Positions 53,940 to 62,946 are shown, counted from the stretch's first letter. The stretch is 64,000 nt of DNA from JAHRAW01 sp963693025 (GCA_963693025.1 OY843749.1:744001-808000), one strand, 5' to 3'. A program made the numbers and translations. Notes: a model not told the origin generated them from the letters alone.

Positions 53940-55130
53940 TTGCGTATTCATATTTATGTCCAGCACCTGCTGGGCGGCGGGCATCTGGTGCGGATGAAAA
54001 CCCTGGCGGCGGCGCTCGCCCGCGCGGGGCATCGCGTTACGTTGATTTCCGGCGGGCTGCCGAGTGGCGATGACGAAGGCAGTTATCGCCTGTTTCAACT
54101 GCCCGCGGTCAAGGTTGCGCCGGGCGATTTCAGCGTGTTGCTGGGGCGGGACGGCGCGCCGGTTGACGATGATTTCAAGGCGCGCCGGGCGAGCCGGTTG
54201 TTGCGATGCGTGCGCGAAGATGCGCCGCAGGTGTTGCTGGTTGAGACCTTTCCGTTTGGCAGGCGGGCGTTGCGGTTTGAGTTGGTGGCGCTGATGCGGA
54301 TGGCGGACAACATGCGCCCGCGCCCGCTGACGCTGTGCTCGTTGCGCGACATTTTGCAGACGCGCACGCCAAGCCGCTATCGGCAGACCGTCGACGAGGT
54401 GGGCGCGTGGTTCGACCACGTGCTGGTGCACGCCGACCCGGCGGTGGCGACGCTGGCGGAGACGTTTCCGTTGGCGGGTGAACTCGGCGACAAAGTTTTT
54501 CATACCGGCTATGTTTATGCGTCAAGCGGACAGGCGGCGCAGTCCGGCGGTGGCGATGACGGTGGCGGTGGCGGTGACGGTGGCGGTGGCGATGGCGGCG
54601 GTCAAGTCATCGTCTCAGCCGGCGGCGGTGCGGTCGGGATGAAGTTGTTGCAAACGGCGATGGCGGCGAAACCCAACAGCCGTTTGAAAGACCGCGTCTG
54701 GCGGTTGCTGGTCGGCGCGAATGTCGGCGAGGCGGAGTTCAACGCGCTTAAAAAACAAGCCGGCGAGGGCATCGTGGTGGAGCGAAACCGCCCCGACTTC
54801 GCCGAGTTGCTGGCGGCGTGCGCGGTGTCCGTCTCCCAAGCCGGCTACAACACCGTGCTGGACACGGTCGCCGCGAATTGCCGCGCGGTGTGGGCGCCGT
54901 ATGCGCAACACGGCGAGACCGAGCAAGCGCATCGCGCGCAAAAGTTTGCCGAACTGGGGCGGGCGGTGGTGACGCCGCACGGCGACCCGGACGCGCGGCA
55001 ACTCGCCGCGGCAATCGACCGCGCCGCGCGTTTGGATTTGTCCGACCTCCGCCCAATCAAGATGGATGGCGCATCGCAAACTGCTCGTTTTATCGAGCAA
55101 CGTATTTTGTCGCGGCAGGTTGCGCGGTAA
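53940..55130 (+). CDS. Second MurG-like glycosyltransferase
   Basis: A 396-residue GT-B glycosyltransferase paralogous in layout to the upstream one: LLGGGHLVRMKTLAAALARAGHRVTLISGG at the start, and VSVSQAGYNTVLDTVAANCRAVWAPY as the donor-binding block. A long glycine/aspartate insert (about 20 residues, DNA 54541-54602 built on GGTGGC) separates the two Rossmann halves just before QVIVSAGGGAVG. The start is a TTG directly before RIHIYVQHLLGGG; the ribosome-binding site is weak. It overlaps the deacetylase gene by 1 bp. Confidence 0.82.
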   Translation: MRIHIYVQHLLGGGHLVRMKTLAAALARAGHRVTLISGGLPSGDDEGSYRLFQLPAVKVAPGDFSVLLGRDGAPVDDDFKARRASRLLRCVREDAPQVLLVETFPFGRRALRFELVALMRMADNMRPRPLTLCSLRDILQTRTPSRYRQTVDEVGAWFDHVLVHADPAVATLAETFPLAGELGDKVFHTGYVYASSGQAAQSGGGDDGGGGGDGGGGDGGGQVIVSAGGGAVGMKLLQTAMAAKPNSRLKDRVWRLLVGANVGEAEFNALKKQAGEGIVVERNRPDFAELLAACAVSVSQAGYNTVLDTVAANCRAVWAPYAQHGETEQAHRAQKFAELGRAVVTPHGDPDARQLAAAIDRAARLDLSDLRPIKMDGASQTARFIEQRILSRQVAR

Positions 55131-55906
55131 TGATGGCCGACTGGCTCGACACGCTATACCGCGAGTTGGACGAGTGGAATTACGCCGGCGTGGCGGCGAC
55201 CTTGTGGTGGCGTGACGACGACGCGCAGGCGCCGTCCGCCGCGCTCGACCACGCGCTCGACCTCGCGCAGCAATACGCGGCGCCGATTGCGCTGGCGGTG
55301 ATTCCGCACGGGATGACGGATGCGCTGGCGACGCAGGTCAACGCGTTGCCGGCGGTCGCCGTTTTGCAGCACGGCTTCGCCCATCGCAACCACGCGCCGC
55401 CCGACGAAAAGAAAATGGAACTGGGCAACCACCGCCCGCCCGCCGCCGTTCATCGTGAACTCGCCACCGGGCTCAAAGCGCTGACTGCGGCGTTCGGCGA
55501 GCGGTTTGTGCCGGCGCTGACGCCGCCGTGGAATCGAATCGCGCCGACGTTGTTGGACGGGTTGGCGCACACCGGTTTCACCGGGCTCTCCACCTTCGGT
55601 CCGCGCCATGCGCGTGAGGCGGCGGCGGGGTTGTTGGCGGTCAACACCCACGTTGACATCATTGATTGGAAACGGAACAAGCGTTTTGTCGGCGCGCAGC
55701 GAGCGGTTGATGCGCTGGTCGCGCATTTGAGCGGTCGGCGGCTTGGCGACTTTGACGACACCGAACCAACCGGCTTATTGACGCATCACCTGGCGCACGA
55801 TGCCGAGTGTTGGCAGTTCCTCGAGCGGCTACTGGCGGCGCTGGATGAACACCCGGCGGCGCAATGGCGAAGCGCTGATGTGGTGTTTGGGGGTGGGGGG
55901 GGTTGA
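55130..55906 (+). CDS. Polysaccharide deacetylase-like protein
   Basis: A 258-residue NodB-like carbohydrate deacetylase. The metal motif is LWWRDDDA early on, and the His pair is in LQHGFAHRNHA. PALTPPWNRI and LLTHHLAHD are further family-like blocks. There is no signal peptide, so it would act in the cytoplasm on a lipid- or nucleotide-linked sugar. The ATG overlaps the stop of the preceding glycosyltransferase (TAATG), so they are coupled. A repeat cluster follows. Confidence 0.8.
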   Translation: MMADWLDTLYRELDEWNYAGVAATLWWRDDDAQAPSAALDHALDLAQQYAAPIALAVIPHGMTDALATQVNALPAVAVLQHGFAHRNHAPPDEKKMELGNHRPPAAVHRELATGLKALTAAFGERFVPALTPPWNRIAPTLLDGLAHTGFTGLSTFGPRHAREAAAGLLAVNTHVDIIDWKRNKRFVGAQRAVDALVAHLSGRRLGDFDDTEPTGLLTHHLAHDAECWQFLERLLAALDEHPAAQWRSADVVFGGGGG

Positions 55907-55972
55907 TTTGTTGTTTGAGAATGGTGGGTGTTATTACTTGTCATTGCCAAGTCCTCGTCATTCCCAAATACC

Positions 55973-56807
55973 CGTCATTCTCGAGCGTTAGTGTCCGTTG
56001 CCGCCGCGCTTTTTCTTTTAAGCGGCGGCTTACGGACACTTACGACCTCGGGAATCTCCCTAAGACTGGCACGGGCTTCGGTAAAGTCCACGGTAGCCTT
56101 AGGGAGATTCCCGAAGGCGATGAAAAATATGGTCGCTGGCGCTCCCTATTTTCTATCGTTCGAGAATGACGGGTATATTGACTCGTCATTCTCGAGCGTT
56201 AGTGTCCGTTGTCGCCGCGCTTTTTCTTTTAAGCGGCGGCTTACGGACACTTACGACCTCGGGAATCTCCATCAGGTTGGCACGGGCTTTGTTGGAATTC
56301 ACGGTAGTCTTAGGGAGATTCCCGAATCGAAGAAAATATGGTCGCCTGTCGGCTCCCTATTTTCTATCGTTCGAGAATGACGGGTATATTGACTCGTCAT
56401 TCTCGAGCGTTAGTGTCCGTTGTCGCCGCGCTTTTTCTTTTAAGCGGCGGCTTACGGACACTTACGACCTCGGGAATCTCCCTAAGATTGGCACAGGCTT
56501 TGTTGGAATTCACGGTAGCCTTAGGGAGATTCCCGAATCGAAGAAAATATGGTCGCCTGTCGGCTCCCTATTTTCTACCGTTCGAGAATGACGGGTATTT
56601 ATAACTCGTCATTCTCGAGCGTTAGTGTCCGTTTGTCGCCGCGCTTTTTCTTTTAAGCGGCGGCTTACGGACACTTGCGTCCTCGGGTAATCTCCCTAAG
56701 ATTGGCACAGGCTTTGTTGGAGTTCACGGTAGTCTTAGGGAGATTCCCGAATCGAAGAAAATATGGTCGCCTATCGGCTCCCTATTTTCTACCGTTCGAG
56801 AATGACG
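55973..56807. repeat. Palindromic repeat cluster 10 (four tandem full copies)
   Basis: Four near-identical copies in the same orientation: 55973-56171, 56184-56382, 56395-56593 and 56607-56807. The spacers are GGTATATTGACT, GGTATATTGACT and GGTATTTATAACT, so the period is about 211 bp. This is the longest array in the window and separates the convergent deacetylase and glycosyltransferase genes. Copies 2 and 3 are almost identical, which points to recent duplication. Confidence 0.95.
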
Positions 56808-56814
56808 GGTATTA

Positions 56815-57963
56815 TTACCCATCATCCTCAAGCACCAACATCAACGCCGTACGCAAAATAGCGGCGGCGTGGTCTAGGCGGTGGTGGCGGTTGAATTTGG
56901 CGACCGATGCCGACGACATGCACGCCAGCGTGGCGGGCGTTGCCAGTAGTTTGTCGATTTCCGCCGCCATCGACTCGCCGGTTGGTTGCTCAATCAGCCT
57001 TCCGGTCACCGCGTGTTCGACGATGTCGCCGATGCCGCCGCTGTTGCCCGCCACCACCGGCAGCCCGCAGCCGAGCGCTTCTAGCGCCGCCATGCCGAAT
57101 GCTTCGTTTTGCGCGGGCCATACGAACAGGTCGGCGGCGCGCATTAGTGGGTGGATGGAGTCGCTGTCCATGCGTCCGAGGAAGTGCACATAGCCCGGCG
57201 GGTTGTGGTCGAACAAGTCCGCCACGGTTTGCTCTGCGACGCCGTCGCCGACCACCAGCAGCCGCCAGTCGGAGCGCTCCAGGCGGGCGGTCGCGTCAGC
57301 CAGAATTCGGTACGACGCGAGTTTGCTGTCGGCGCGCATCATGGCGACGCACAGCAGCCAGTAGGCGTCCGGGTCGATGCGCCGGCGGGCGGCGATGTCG
57401 GCGCGTGATTTTGTTGCCGCCGTGGTTGCGGCGGGCGCGGGAATGTCGGCAAACGGGCGCAGTCGCACAATGCGCTCGGCGTCGCGCACAACCGGTTGCA
57501 AGCCCGCCAGGTCGTTGGAGTTGAGGTTGAAAATCAGCCGCGCCTGCGCGACCGCCGCGACCGCCGACGCGTGACCATCGCGCCACGCGCCGCCGCGTTG
57601 TTTGTGCGCCACCGAGGCTTCGGCGAGCACATAGGGAATGCCGAGCGCGGCGCTCACCGCCGGTCCAATCCAGTCCGGCGCCTTGTGATAGAGGTGGTAG
57701 GTGAACCAGCAGCGCGGGCGGTCGGCGGGCGCGCGGCGGCGGTATTCGGCAATCAAGCGCTCGGCGTCTTGCCGCCCCAACGCCGCGATTTCCGCCTGCC
57801 GGCGCGCGTCGCCTTCGCCCTCCCAGGCGCGCAACTCGCTCGCCAGTTCGACTTCATAGCCGGCGACTTGCAGCGCGGCGATGAAGTGTTGCGCGATGCG
57901 CCGGTCGCCGGAAGGGCGCGCGTGGGCGGGGGATTTGAGCGGCGCGTAGAAGGCGATTTTCAA
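56815..57963 (-). CDS. GT4-family glycosyltransferase
   Basis: A 382-residue retaining GT-B glycosyltransferase. The N-terminus IAFYAPLKSPAHARPSGDRRIAQHF fits the family. The C-terminal half has the donor-binding block FVWPAQNEAFGMAALEALGCGLPVVAGNSGGIGDIV, with the E-x7-E motif. It lies 5 bp after an MFS gene on the minus strand, convergent with the other glycan genes, and probably works in the same pathway. The 3' end sits eight bases from the repeat array. Confidence 0.87.
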   Translation of the reverse strand: MKIAFYAPLKSPAHARPSGDRRIAQHFIAALQVAGYEVELASELRAWEGEGDARRQAEIAALGRQDAERLIAEYRRRAPADRPRCWFTYHLYHKAPDWIGPAVSAALGIPYVLAEASVAHKQRGGAWRDGHASAVAAVAQARLIFNLNSNDLAGLQPVVRDAERIVRLRPFADIPAPAATTAATKSRADIAARRRIDPDAYWLLCVAMMRADSKLASYRILADATARLERSDWRLLVVGDGVAEQTVADLFDHNPPGYVHFLGRMDSDSIHPLMRAADLFVWPAQNEAFGMAALEALGCGLPVVAGNSGGIGDIVEHAVTGRLIEQPTGESMAAEIDKLLATPATLACMSSASVAKFNRHHRLDHAAAILRTALMLVLEDDG

Positions 57964-57968
57964 GCGAA

Positions 57969-59198
57969 CTATTTCTTTTTTGACTGGCTGATGCGCCGCG
58001 CCAGGCGAAAGAACATCGGCGATGTTTTCAGCAAGCCGACAAATTTCGAGCGCTGCTCCGCCGGCACCGAAGCGCGCCGGCTCATCCTGACCATGACGAT
58101 GAATGCCAGCGAGCCGTGAACCACGCAGGTATAGACGAAGAACGCGGCGGGTCCCCAGTATTTAATCACGAGCGAGGCGGCGTAAGGACCAATCACCGCG
58201 CCCAGCGAAAAGAAAAAACTGAGCCCCGCCGAGACCAGCACATACTGCCCCAGTTTGGCGCGGTCGTTGGCGTGCGCCGCCGCCAGCGAATACAACGGCA
58301 ACGCGAAGGCGCCGAAGGCAAAACTTCCCGCATACACCGGCAACAGCAAACCGTCGCGCTGGCTCGACAGAAAAATCGCCGCAAGCATCGCGCCGAGCGT
58401 TGCAAGCAAGACCGTTTTTCGCCGCCCCAGATGGTCGGACATATAGCCGAGCGGATACTGCAGGACCGCCCCGCCGATGATGCCAAGGGTCATAAAAATC
58501 ACGACCGCGCCGGTGTCCAAGCCAATCTCAATGCCGTAAATCGGCCCGATTAAGCGGAACGCGGAGTTGGTCAGGCCGATGGCGAGCGAGGTCAGGCAGG
58601 CGAGCGGGGAAATCCGCCAGATGGTGCGAAGTTCGAGTTTGAGGTTGTCCGGCGCGCGCGGTTTGGTGCGGTTGGACAGCGCCACCGGCACCAGCGAGAG
58701 GCAATACATCAGGCTGACGACAGAGAAAATTTGGTAGCCGCCCTCGCCCACCACCGGAATTAAAAATTGCGTGCCGGTGACCGCCAGCAAATCGACGATG
58801 CGATACACGCCGAGCACGCGGCCACGGTCGGTGTTCTTGGAATTTTCGTTAATCCAACTTTCAATGACCATCAACAACGCCGCAAAACAAAACCCGCTGA
58901 CCACGCGCATCGCCATCCACACCCACCCATTGACCGCCATCGCCATCACCAACGGCACGACCGCCCCAATCGCCGCCAACGCCGCAAAAGCGCGCACATG
59001 CCCAATCGACCGAATCAACCGCGCGGCATGAAAACTCGCAACAAAAAACCCCACAAAATAAAACGCCCCCATCAACCCCACCAACCCAGTATCAAACCCC
59101 TCCAACTTCCCCCGCAAAGCAATCAAAGTCCCAAGCACCCCGTTGCCACCGAGGAGAATGGAAGCGGCGAGGAGTAAGGGAGCGATGGGGCGGAGCAT
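57969..59198 (-). CDS. MFS transporter (YcaD/UMF-like)
   Basis: A 409-residue 12-helix carrier. It starts PIAPLLLAASILLGGNGVLGTLIALRG, has the cytoplasmic loop YMSDHLGRRKTVLLATLGAM typical of MFS, and IESWINENSKNTDRGRVLGVYRI in the first half as in the YcaD/YfkF-like subgroup. It is cotranscribed with the GT4 gene. Its first ~40 codons are duplicated as a decayed fragment at 60091-60217. Confidence 0.85.
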   Translation of the reverse strand: MLRPIAPLLLAASILLGGNGVLGTLIALRGKLEGFDTGLVGLMGAFYFVGFFVASFHAARLIRSIGHVRAFAALAAIGAVVPLVMAMAVNGWVWMAMRVVSGFCFAALLMVIESWINENSKNTDRGRVLGVYRIVDLLAVTGTQFLIPVVGEGGYQIFSVVSLMYCLSLVPVALSNRTKPRAPDNLKLELRTIWRISPLACLTSLAIGLTNSAFRLIGPIYGIEIGLDTGAVVIFMTLGIIGGAVLQYPLGYMSDHLGRRKTVLLATLGAMLAAIFLSSQRDGLLLPVYAGSFAFGAFALPLYSLAAAHANDRAKLGQYVLVSAGLSFFFSLGAVIGPYAASLVIKYWGPAAFFVYTCVVHGSLAFIVMVRMSRRASVPAEQRSKFVGLLKTSPMFFRLARRISQSKKK

Positions 59199-59253
59199 GG
59201 GGTTGAGTGGGGTGGGGTTGACGGGTGGTTAGCGCAAGCATAACATTGAACGC

Positions 59254-59592
59254 ATGGATACTTCGTTACCCGCGGTGTTTGCCAGCCACTTCACGGCTAA
59301 AGTGGCGGCGACTTGTACCCTTGTCAGCATCGTTGTGTTTTTGCTGTTTGTTGCGCCTAATGTCCAAACCGCATTGTTCACTCCGCTTGGGATCTGCATT
59401 TTACACGCATCCCTTGCGCTGATTCTGTTTCTGTTGGAGCACCGCTATGTCGCCCGGGAAAGCGTGCCGAAAAAACACTCCGCCGTTTCGATCATATTGT
59501 TATACTTTGTCAATGTCGGCGCGGCAACGCTGCCCGCGGTCGTGCTACTCTACGGGCAAATCGTTTTGCTTGTTCTAACGCCGGGACAGTAA
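59254..59592 (+). CDS. Small three-helix membrane protein, unknown
   Basis: A 112-residue hydrophobic protein with helices at about 20-36, 42-60 and 80-108. It has no recognised motif. The stop shares a base with the next gene's start (TAATG), so the two are coupled and probably act together in the envelope. The pair lies between a full MFS gene and a decayed copy of that gene's 5' end. Confidence 0.62.
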   Translation: MDTSLPAVFASHFTAKVAATCTLVSIVVFLLFVAPNVQTALFTPLGICILHASLALILFLLEHRYVARESVPKKHSAVSIILLYFVNVGAATLPAVVLLYGQIVLLVLTPGQ

Positions 59593-60071
59593 TGCGCGTC
59601 ATGCGAAAAATCGGTTGTGTGTTAGTCACCGCGTTGTTGGTGCAGGCGGCGTTGGCTGATGGCGGGCAGGTGAAGGTGCAGCAAGGGCGTTATTTAATTT
59701 ATACCTATCTGCTGCCAGATGATGGGACAAAGGAGTTGAAAGAAGAAAAAGGCATTGATTTTGAGGTGGTCAAAACCCATACCGGCTGGAAGAAATTTTT
59801 TGCCGACTTGGGCCTGATTTATCCCTTTTTTCAGGTGAAGTTGTCTGTCATGCCGGACGGTGACGAGGGCGAAACGCCAGCGAAAGAAGCGCGCTGGGAA
59901 TTTCCCAAAAAGTATTATTTCCCCGAATATGCCGGCGACATCGTTGGAACCGATGTGTTGGTGAACGTGTGGCGCAGTTTTCCCGTGACCGCGCATGTCA
60001 GTTTTGCCGACGGCAGCGAAAAAACTATTAGAAAATGGATTGAACCGGAAGCCTATCTCTCGCAACAATAG
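59592..60071 (+). CDS. Exported protein of unknown function
   Basis: A 159-residue protein with an N-terminal signal peptide (KIGCVLVTALLVQAALA) and a mature beta-rich domain: QGRYLIYTYLLPDDG, a Trp/Lys-rich middle, KYYFPEYAGDIVGTDVLVNVWRSFPVTAHVSF and a C-terminal IRKWIEPEAYLSQQ. It is less GC-rich than its neighbours. It is translationally coupled to the small membrane protein upstream. No family is recognised. Confidence 0.65.
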   Translation: MRVMRKIGCVLVTALLVQAALADGGQVKVQQGRYLIYTYLLPDDGTKELKEEKGIDFEVVKTHTGWKKFFADLGLIYPFFQVKLSVMPDGDEGETPAKEARWEFPKKYYFPEYAGDIVGTDVLVNVWRSFPVTAHVSFADGSEKTIRKWIEPEAYLSQQ

Positions 60072-60090
60072 CCGCGAAGTGGGCTCTTAT

Positions 60091-60217
60091 GCCTTATCAA
60101 CCCGCCCAAGCCGGTGTCAAACCCTTTCAGTTTTCCACGCAAAGCGATCAACGTGCCAAGCGCCCCGTTGCCACCGAGGAGAATGGAAGCGGCGAGGAGT
60201 AAAGGGGGCGATGGGGC
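60091..60217 (-). pseudogene. Decayed duplicate of the MFS gene 5' end
   Basis: About 125 bp closely match 59070-59193, the first codons of the MFS gene. On the minus strand the fragment still reads GNGALGTLIALRGKLKGFDTGLGGL, against GNGVLGTLIALRGKLEGFDTGLVGL in the intact gene. One extra T (near the segment encoding IAP) shifts the frame, and there is no start codon or remainder. Confidence 0.75.
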
Positions 60218-60260
60218 TTTGGTGGGAGGGGGTTTTCGCGTAGTCCGTTGGGGTAGTACT

Positions 60261-60800
60261 CGTCATTCTCGAGCGTTAGTGTCCGTTGCCGCCGCGCTTC
60301 TTCTTTTAAGCGGCGGCTTACGGACACTTGCGTCCTCGGGAATCTCCCTAAGATTGGCACTGGTTTGTTGAAATTCACGCCAGCCTTAGGGAGATTCCCG
60401 AAGGCGATGAAAAATCCGCCGGGAGCGGATTTTCGCGTAGCCCGAAGGGTTTGTATCAGGGATGATACAAACAAAAATATGGTCGCTAACGCTCCCTATT
60501 TTTCTATCGTTCGAGAATGACGGGTATGTACAACTCGTCATTCTCGAGCGTTAGTGTCCGTTTGCCGCCGCGCTTTTTCTTTTAAGCGGCGGCTTACGGA
60601 CACTTGCGTCCTCGGGAATCTCCCTAAGGTTGGCACAGGCTTTGTTGGAATTCACGGTAGCCTTAGGGAGATTCCCGAAGGCGATGAAAAATATGGTCGC
60701 TTACGCTCCCTATTTTTCTATCGTTCGAGAATGACGAAGTGGGGGGGCTCCCTACCCCGTGTCGGCGCACGGGGCATGTTTTCTACCGCTCGGAATGACA
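60261..60800. repeat. Palindromic repeat cluster 11 (two full copies, one with a nested insert)
   Basis: Copy one (60261-60522) carries the ~64-bp double-hairpin element (about 60413-60476) inserted near its right end. Copy two (60536-60736) follows after GGTATGTACAACT. A decayed right end with an inserted CCCCGTGTCGGCGCACGGGG hairpin covers about 60740-60800. The cluster separates the convergent exported-protein and dipeptide-transport genes. Confidence 0.92.
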
Positions 60801-60831
60801 AAGTGGGGGGCTGTTGCGCCCCTGGGTTGAA

Positions 60832-62940
60832 TCAATCCTTGTTGCTGTCCATCGTAATCACCGGCTCCATCGCATTAAACACATCCGGCTCCAAGTGGCA
60901 GGTTACGTGGTGGTGGTTGCCCATGTCTTTTACCGGCGGGGTTTGGGTTTCGCAGATTTCGCCGATTTTTCTTGGGCAGCGGGTTTGGAAGGGGCAACCG
61001 GGGGGTGGGTTGACGGTGGAGGGGAGTTCGCCGGTCAGGACGATGTGTTTTTTGTGCACCGAGGTGTCGGCGATGGGCACGGCGGACAGCAGGGCTTCGG
61101 TGTAGGGGTGGTAGGGCGGGGCGAATACCTGGTCGGTGCTGCCTTGCTCCATAATCGTGCCGAGGTACATGACGACGATGCGGTCGGACAGGTAGCGCAC
61201 CACCGAGAGGTCGTGGCTGATGAACAGCAGCGTGGTTCTGAGGCGGTTTTGGATGTCGGTCAACAGGCCGGTGACCGCGGCTTGCACCGACACGTCGAGC
61301 GCCGAGACCGGCTCATCGGCGACCACCACCGCCGGGTTGCCGGCGAAGGCGCGGGCGATGCCGATGCGTTGTTTCTGCCCGCCGGACAACTGGCGCGGTT
61401 TGCGCTTTGCGAAGTCGCGCGGCAGTTTGACCAAGTCCAGCAACTCCATCACGCGGGCGGAGATTTTGTTGCGGTCGGATTCCACGCCGAATTTTTTGAT
61501 GACGCGCGCGATTTGCCCGCCGATGGAGTGGCTGGGGTTGAGCGTGTCGAACGGGTTCTGAAACACCATCTGCAACAGCCCCACGGTCTGCGGGCGGCGT
61601 TGCTCCACCGGCACTTGCCCGAGGTCTTCGTCGTTCAGCAACACCTCGCCTTCGGTCGCTTGCTCAAGCCCCATCAGCACCTTGGCGAAGGTGGTTTTGC
61701 CGCAGCCCGACTCGCCAACGATGGCGACGGTCTCGGCTTCGCGCGCTTCAAAGTTGATGTTCTCGTTGGCTTTCACATAGCGCACGCGGCTGCCTTTGAT
61801 GAGCGCGAGGAGGGAGTCGTCGCGCATCTCGTAATACTTCTTCATGTTTTTGACGCGCAACACCACCCGCCCGGACTCGGTCGATTCGGTTGCCACGCCG
61901 TCCGGCTTGTGCTCGTCCCAGTTGATTTCGCGGAAGCGCCGGCAGCGCACATCGTGCCCCGCCTCCCCTTGCACTTCCTCCATGCGCACGAAGCCGCCGT
62001 CGCATACGCCGGCTTGCGCGTGGTCGCAGCGCGGCGCGAAGTTGCAACCGTCGGGGCGCTCGTGCGGCAGAGGAAGTTGCCCGCGAATCGGCACCAGCGG
62101 GCGCGCGTTTTTATCGGTGCCGGGCAATGGGATGGACGAGAACAGCCCGCGCGTGTATGGGTGGCGCATGTGGTCGAACACTTCCCCGACCGTGCCTTCT
62201 TCCACCACTTCGCCCGAATACATCACCGCGATGCGGTCGCAGGTTTCCAGGATGAGGCCGAGGTTGTGCGAAATGTAAATCATCGAAGTGCCGAACTCCG
62301 ACGAGATGTTGCGAATCAATTCGATGATGCCGGCTTCGACCGTGACATCCAGCGCCGTGGTCGGCTCGTCCAGCAGCAGCAACGCCGGGTTTGACAGCAA
62401 CGCCATGGCGATGACCACGCGCTGTTGTTGGCCGCCGGAAATCTGGTGGGGGTAACTGTCGAAGATGCGCTGCGGGTCGGGCAGGCGCATGTTGTCGAGC
62501 ATTTTCAACGCGCGTTCGCGCGCTTCCGACACCGAGACTTTGTCGTGATACAGCGGCACCTCCATCAACTGCTCGCCGGCGCGCATGGACGGATTGAGCG
62601 ACGCCATCGGCTCCTGATACACCATCGAGATGCGCGAGCCGCGCAACTGGCGCAACTCCTCCTCGCCCATCGCGGTCATGTCGCGCCCCTGAAACGAAAT
62701 CTCGCCGCTCTTGATGCCGCCGTTCTTGCCCATATACTGCATCACCGCCAGCGCCACGGTGGACTTGCCGCAACCCGACTCGCCGACGATGCCAATCGCT
62801 TCGCCCGGTTTGACGCTCAGGTTGAAATCGACCACCGCAGGGATTTCACCGGCGCGCGTGTAGTAGGAGATGCAAAGGTCTTTGCACTCTAAGATGGGCG
62901 ACTGGTCGTTGTTGGTTTGGGTTTGGGTTGCCATTGTCAT
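60832..62940 (-). CDS. Dipeptide/oligopeptide ABC transporter, fused double ATPase
   Basis: A 702-residue protein with two complete ABC ATPase domains in tandem (DppD plus DppF fused, as in YejF or GsiA). Domain one: Walker A GESGCGKSTVALAV, signature ISGGQQQRVVIAMAL, Walker B LLLLDEPTTALDV. Domain two: GESGCGKTTFAKVL, LSGGQKQRIGIARAF, VVVADEPVSALDV. Each ends in the oligopeptide-transporter tail with clustered cysteines (CNFAPRCDHAQAGVC and CPFQTRCPRKIGEIC). It is the third gene of a minus-strand transporter operon. Confidence 0.94.
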   Translation of the reverse strand: MTMATQTQTNNDQSPILECKDLCISYYTRAGEIPAVVDFNLSVKPGEAIGIVGESGCGKSTVALAVMQYMGKNGGIKSGEISFQGRDMTAMGEEELRQLRGSRISMVYQEPMASLNPSMRAGEQLMEVPLYHDKVSVSEARERALKMLDNMRLPDPQRIFDSYPHQISGGQQQRVVIAMALLSNPALLLLDEPTTALDVTVEAGIIELIRNISSEFGTSMIYISHNLGLILETCDRIAVMYSGEVVEEGTVGEVFDHMRHPYTRGLFSSIPLPGTDKNARPLVPIRGQLPLPHERPDGCNFAPRCDHAQAGVCDGGFVRMEEVQGEAGHDVRCRRFREINWDEHKPDGVATESTESGRVVLRVKNMKKYYEMRDDSLLALIKGSRVRYVKANENINFEAREAETVAIVGESGCGKTTFAKVLMGLEQATEGEVLLNDEDLGQVPVEQRRPQTVGLLQMVFQNPFDTLNPSHSIGGQIARVIKKFGVESDRNKISARVMELLDLVKLPRDFAKRKPRQLSGGQKQRIGIARAFAGNPAVVVADEPVSALDVSVQAAVTGLLTDIQNRLRTTLLFISHDLSVVRYLSDRIVVMYLGTIMEQGSTDQVFAPPYHPYTEALLSAVPIADTSVHKKHIVLTGELPSTVNPPPGCPFQTRCPRKIGEICETQTPPVKDMGNHHHVTCHLEPDVFNAMEPVITMDSNKD

Positions 62941-62946
62941 TCCAAC

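Noticed and set aside
55973..56807. Possible CRISPR array
   Set aside because: Units are about 200 bp with near-identical 12-bp spacers. CRISPR repeats are short with unique spacers, and no cas genes are present.
36090..60604. Many reading frames inside the repeats encoding similar peptides (for example RCRRAFSFKRRLTDTYDLGNLPKTGTGF)
   Set aside because: They exist in several frames on both strands of the palindromic repeat, have no ribosome-binding sites and differ by frameshifts between copies. They are by-products of the repeat, not a protein family.
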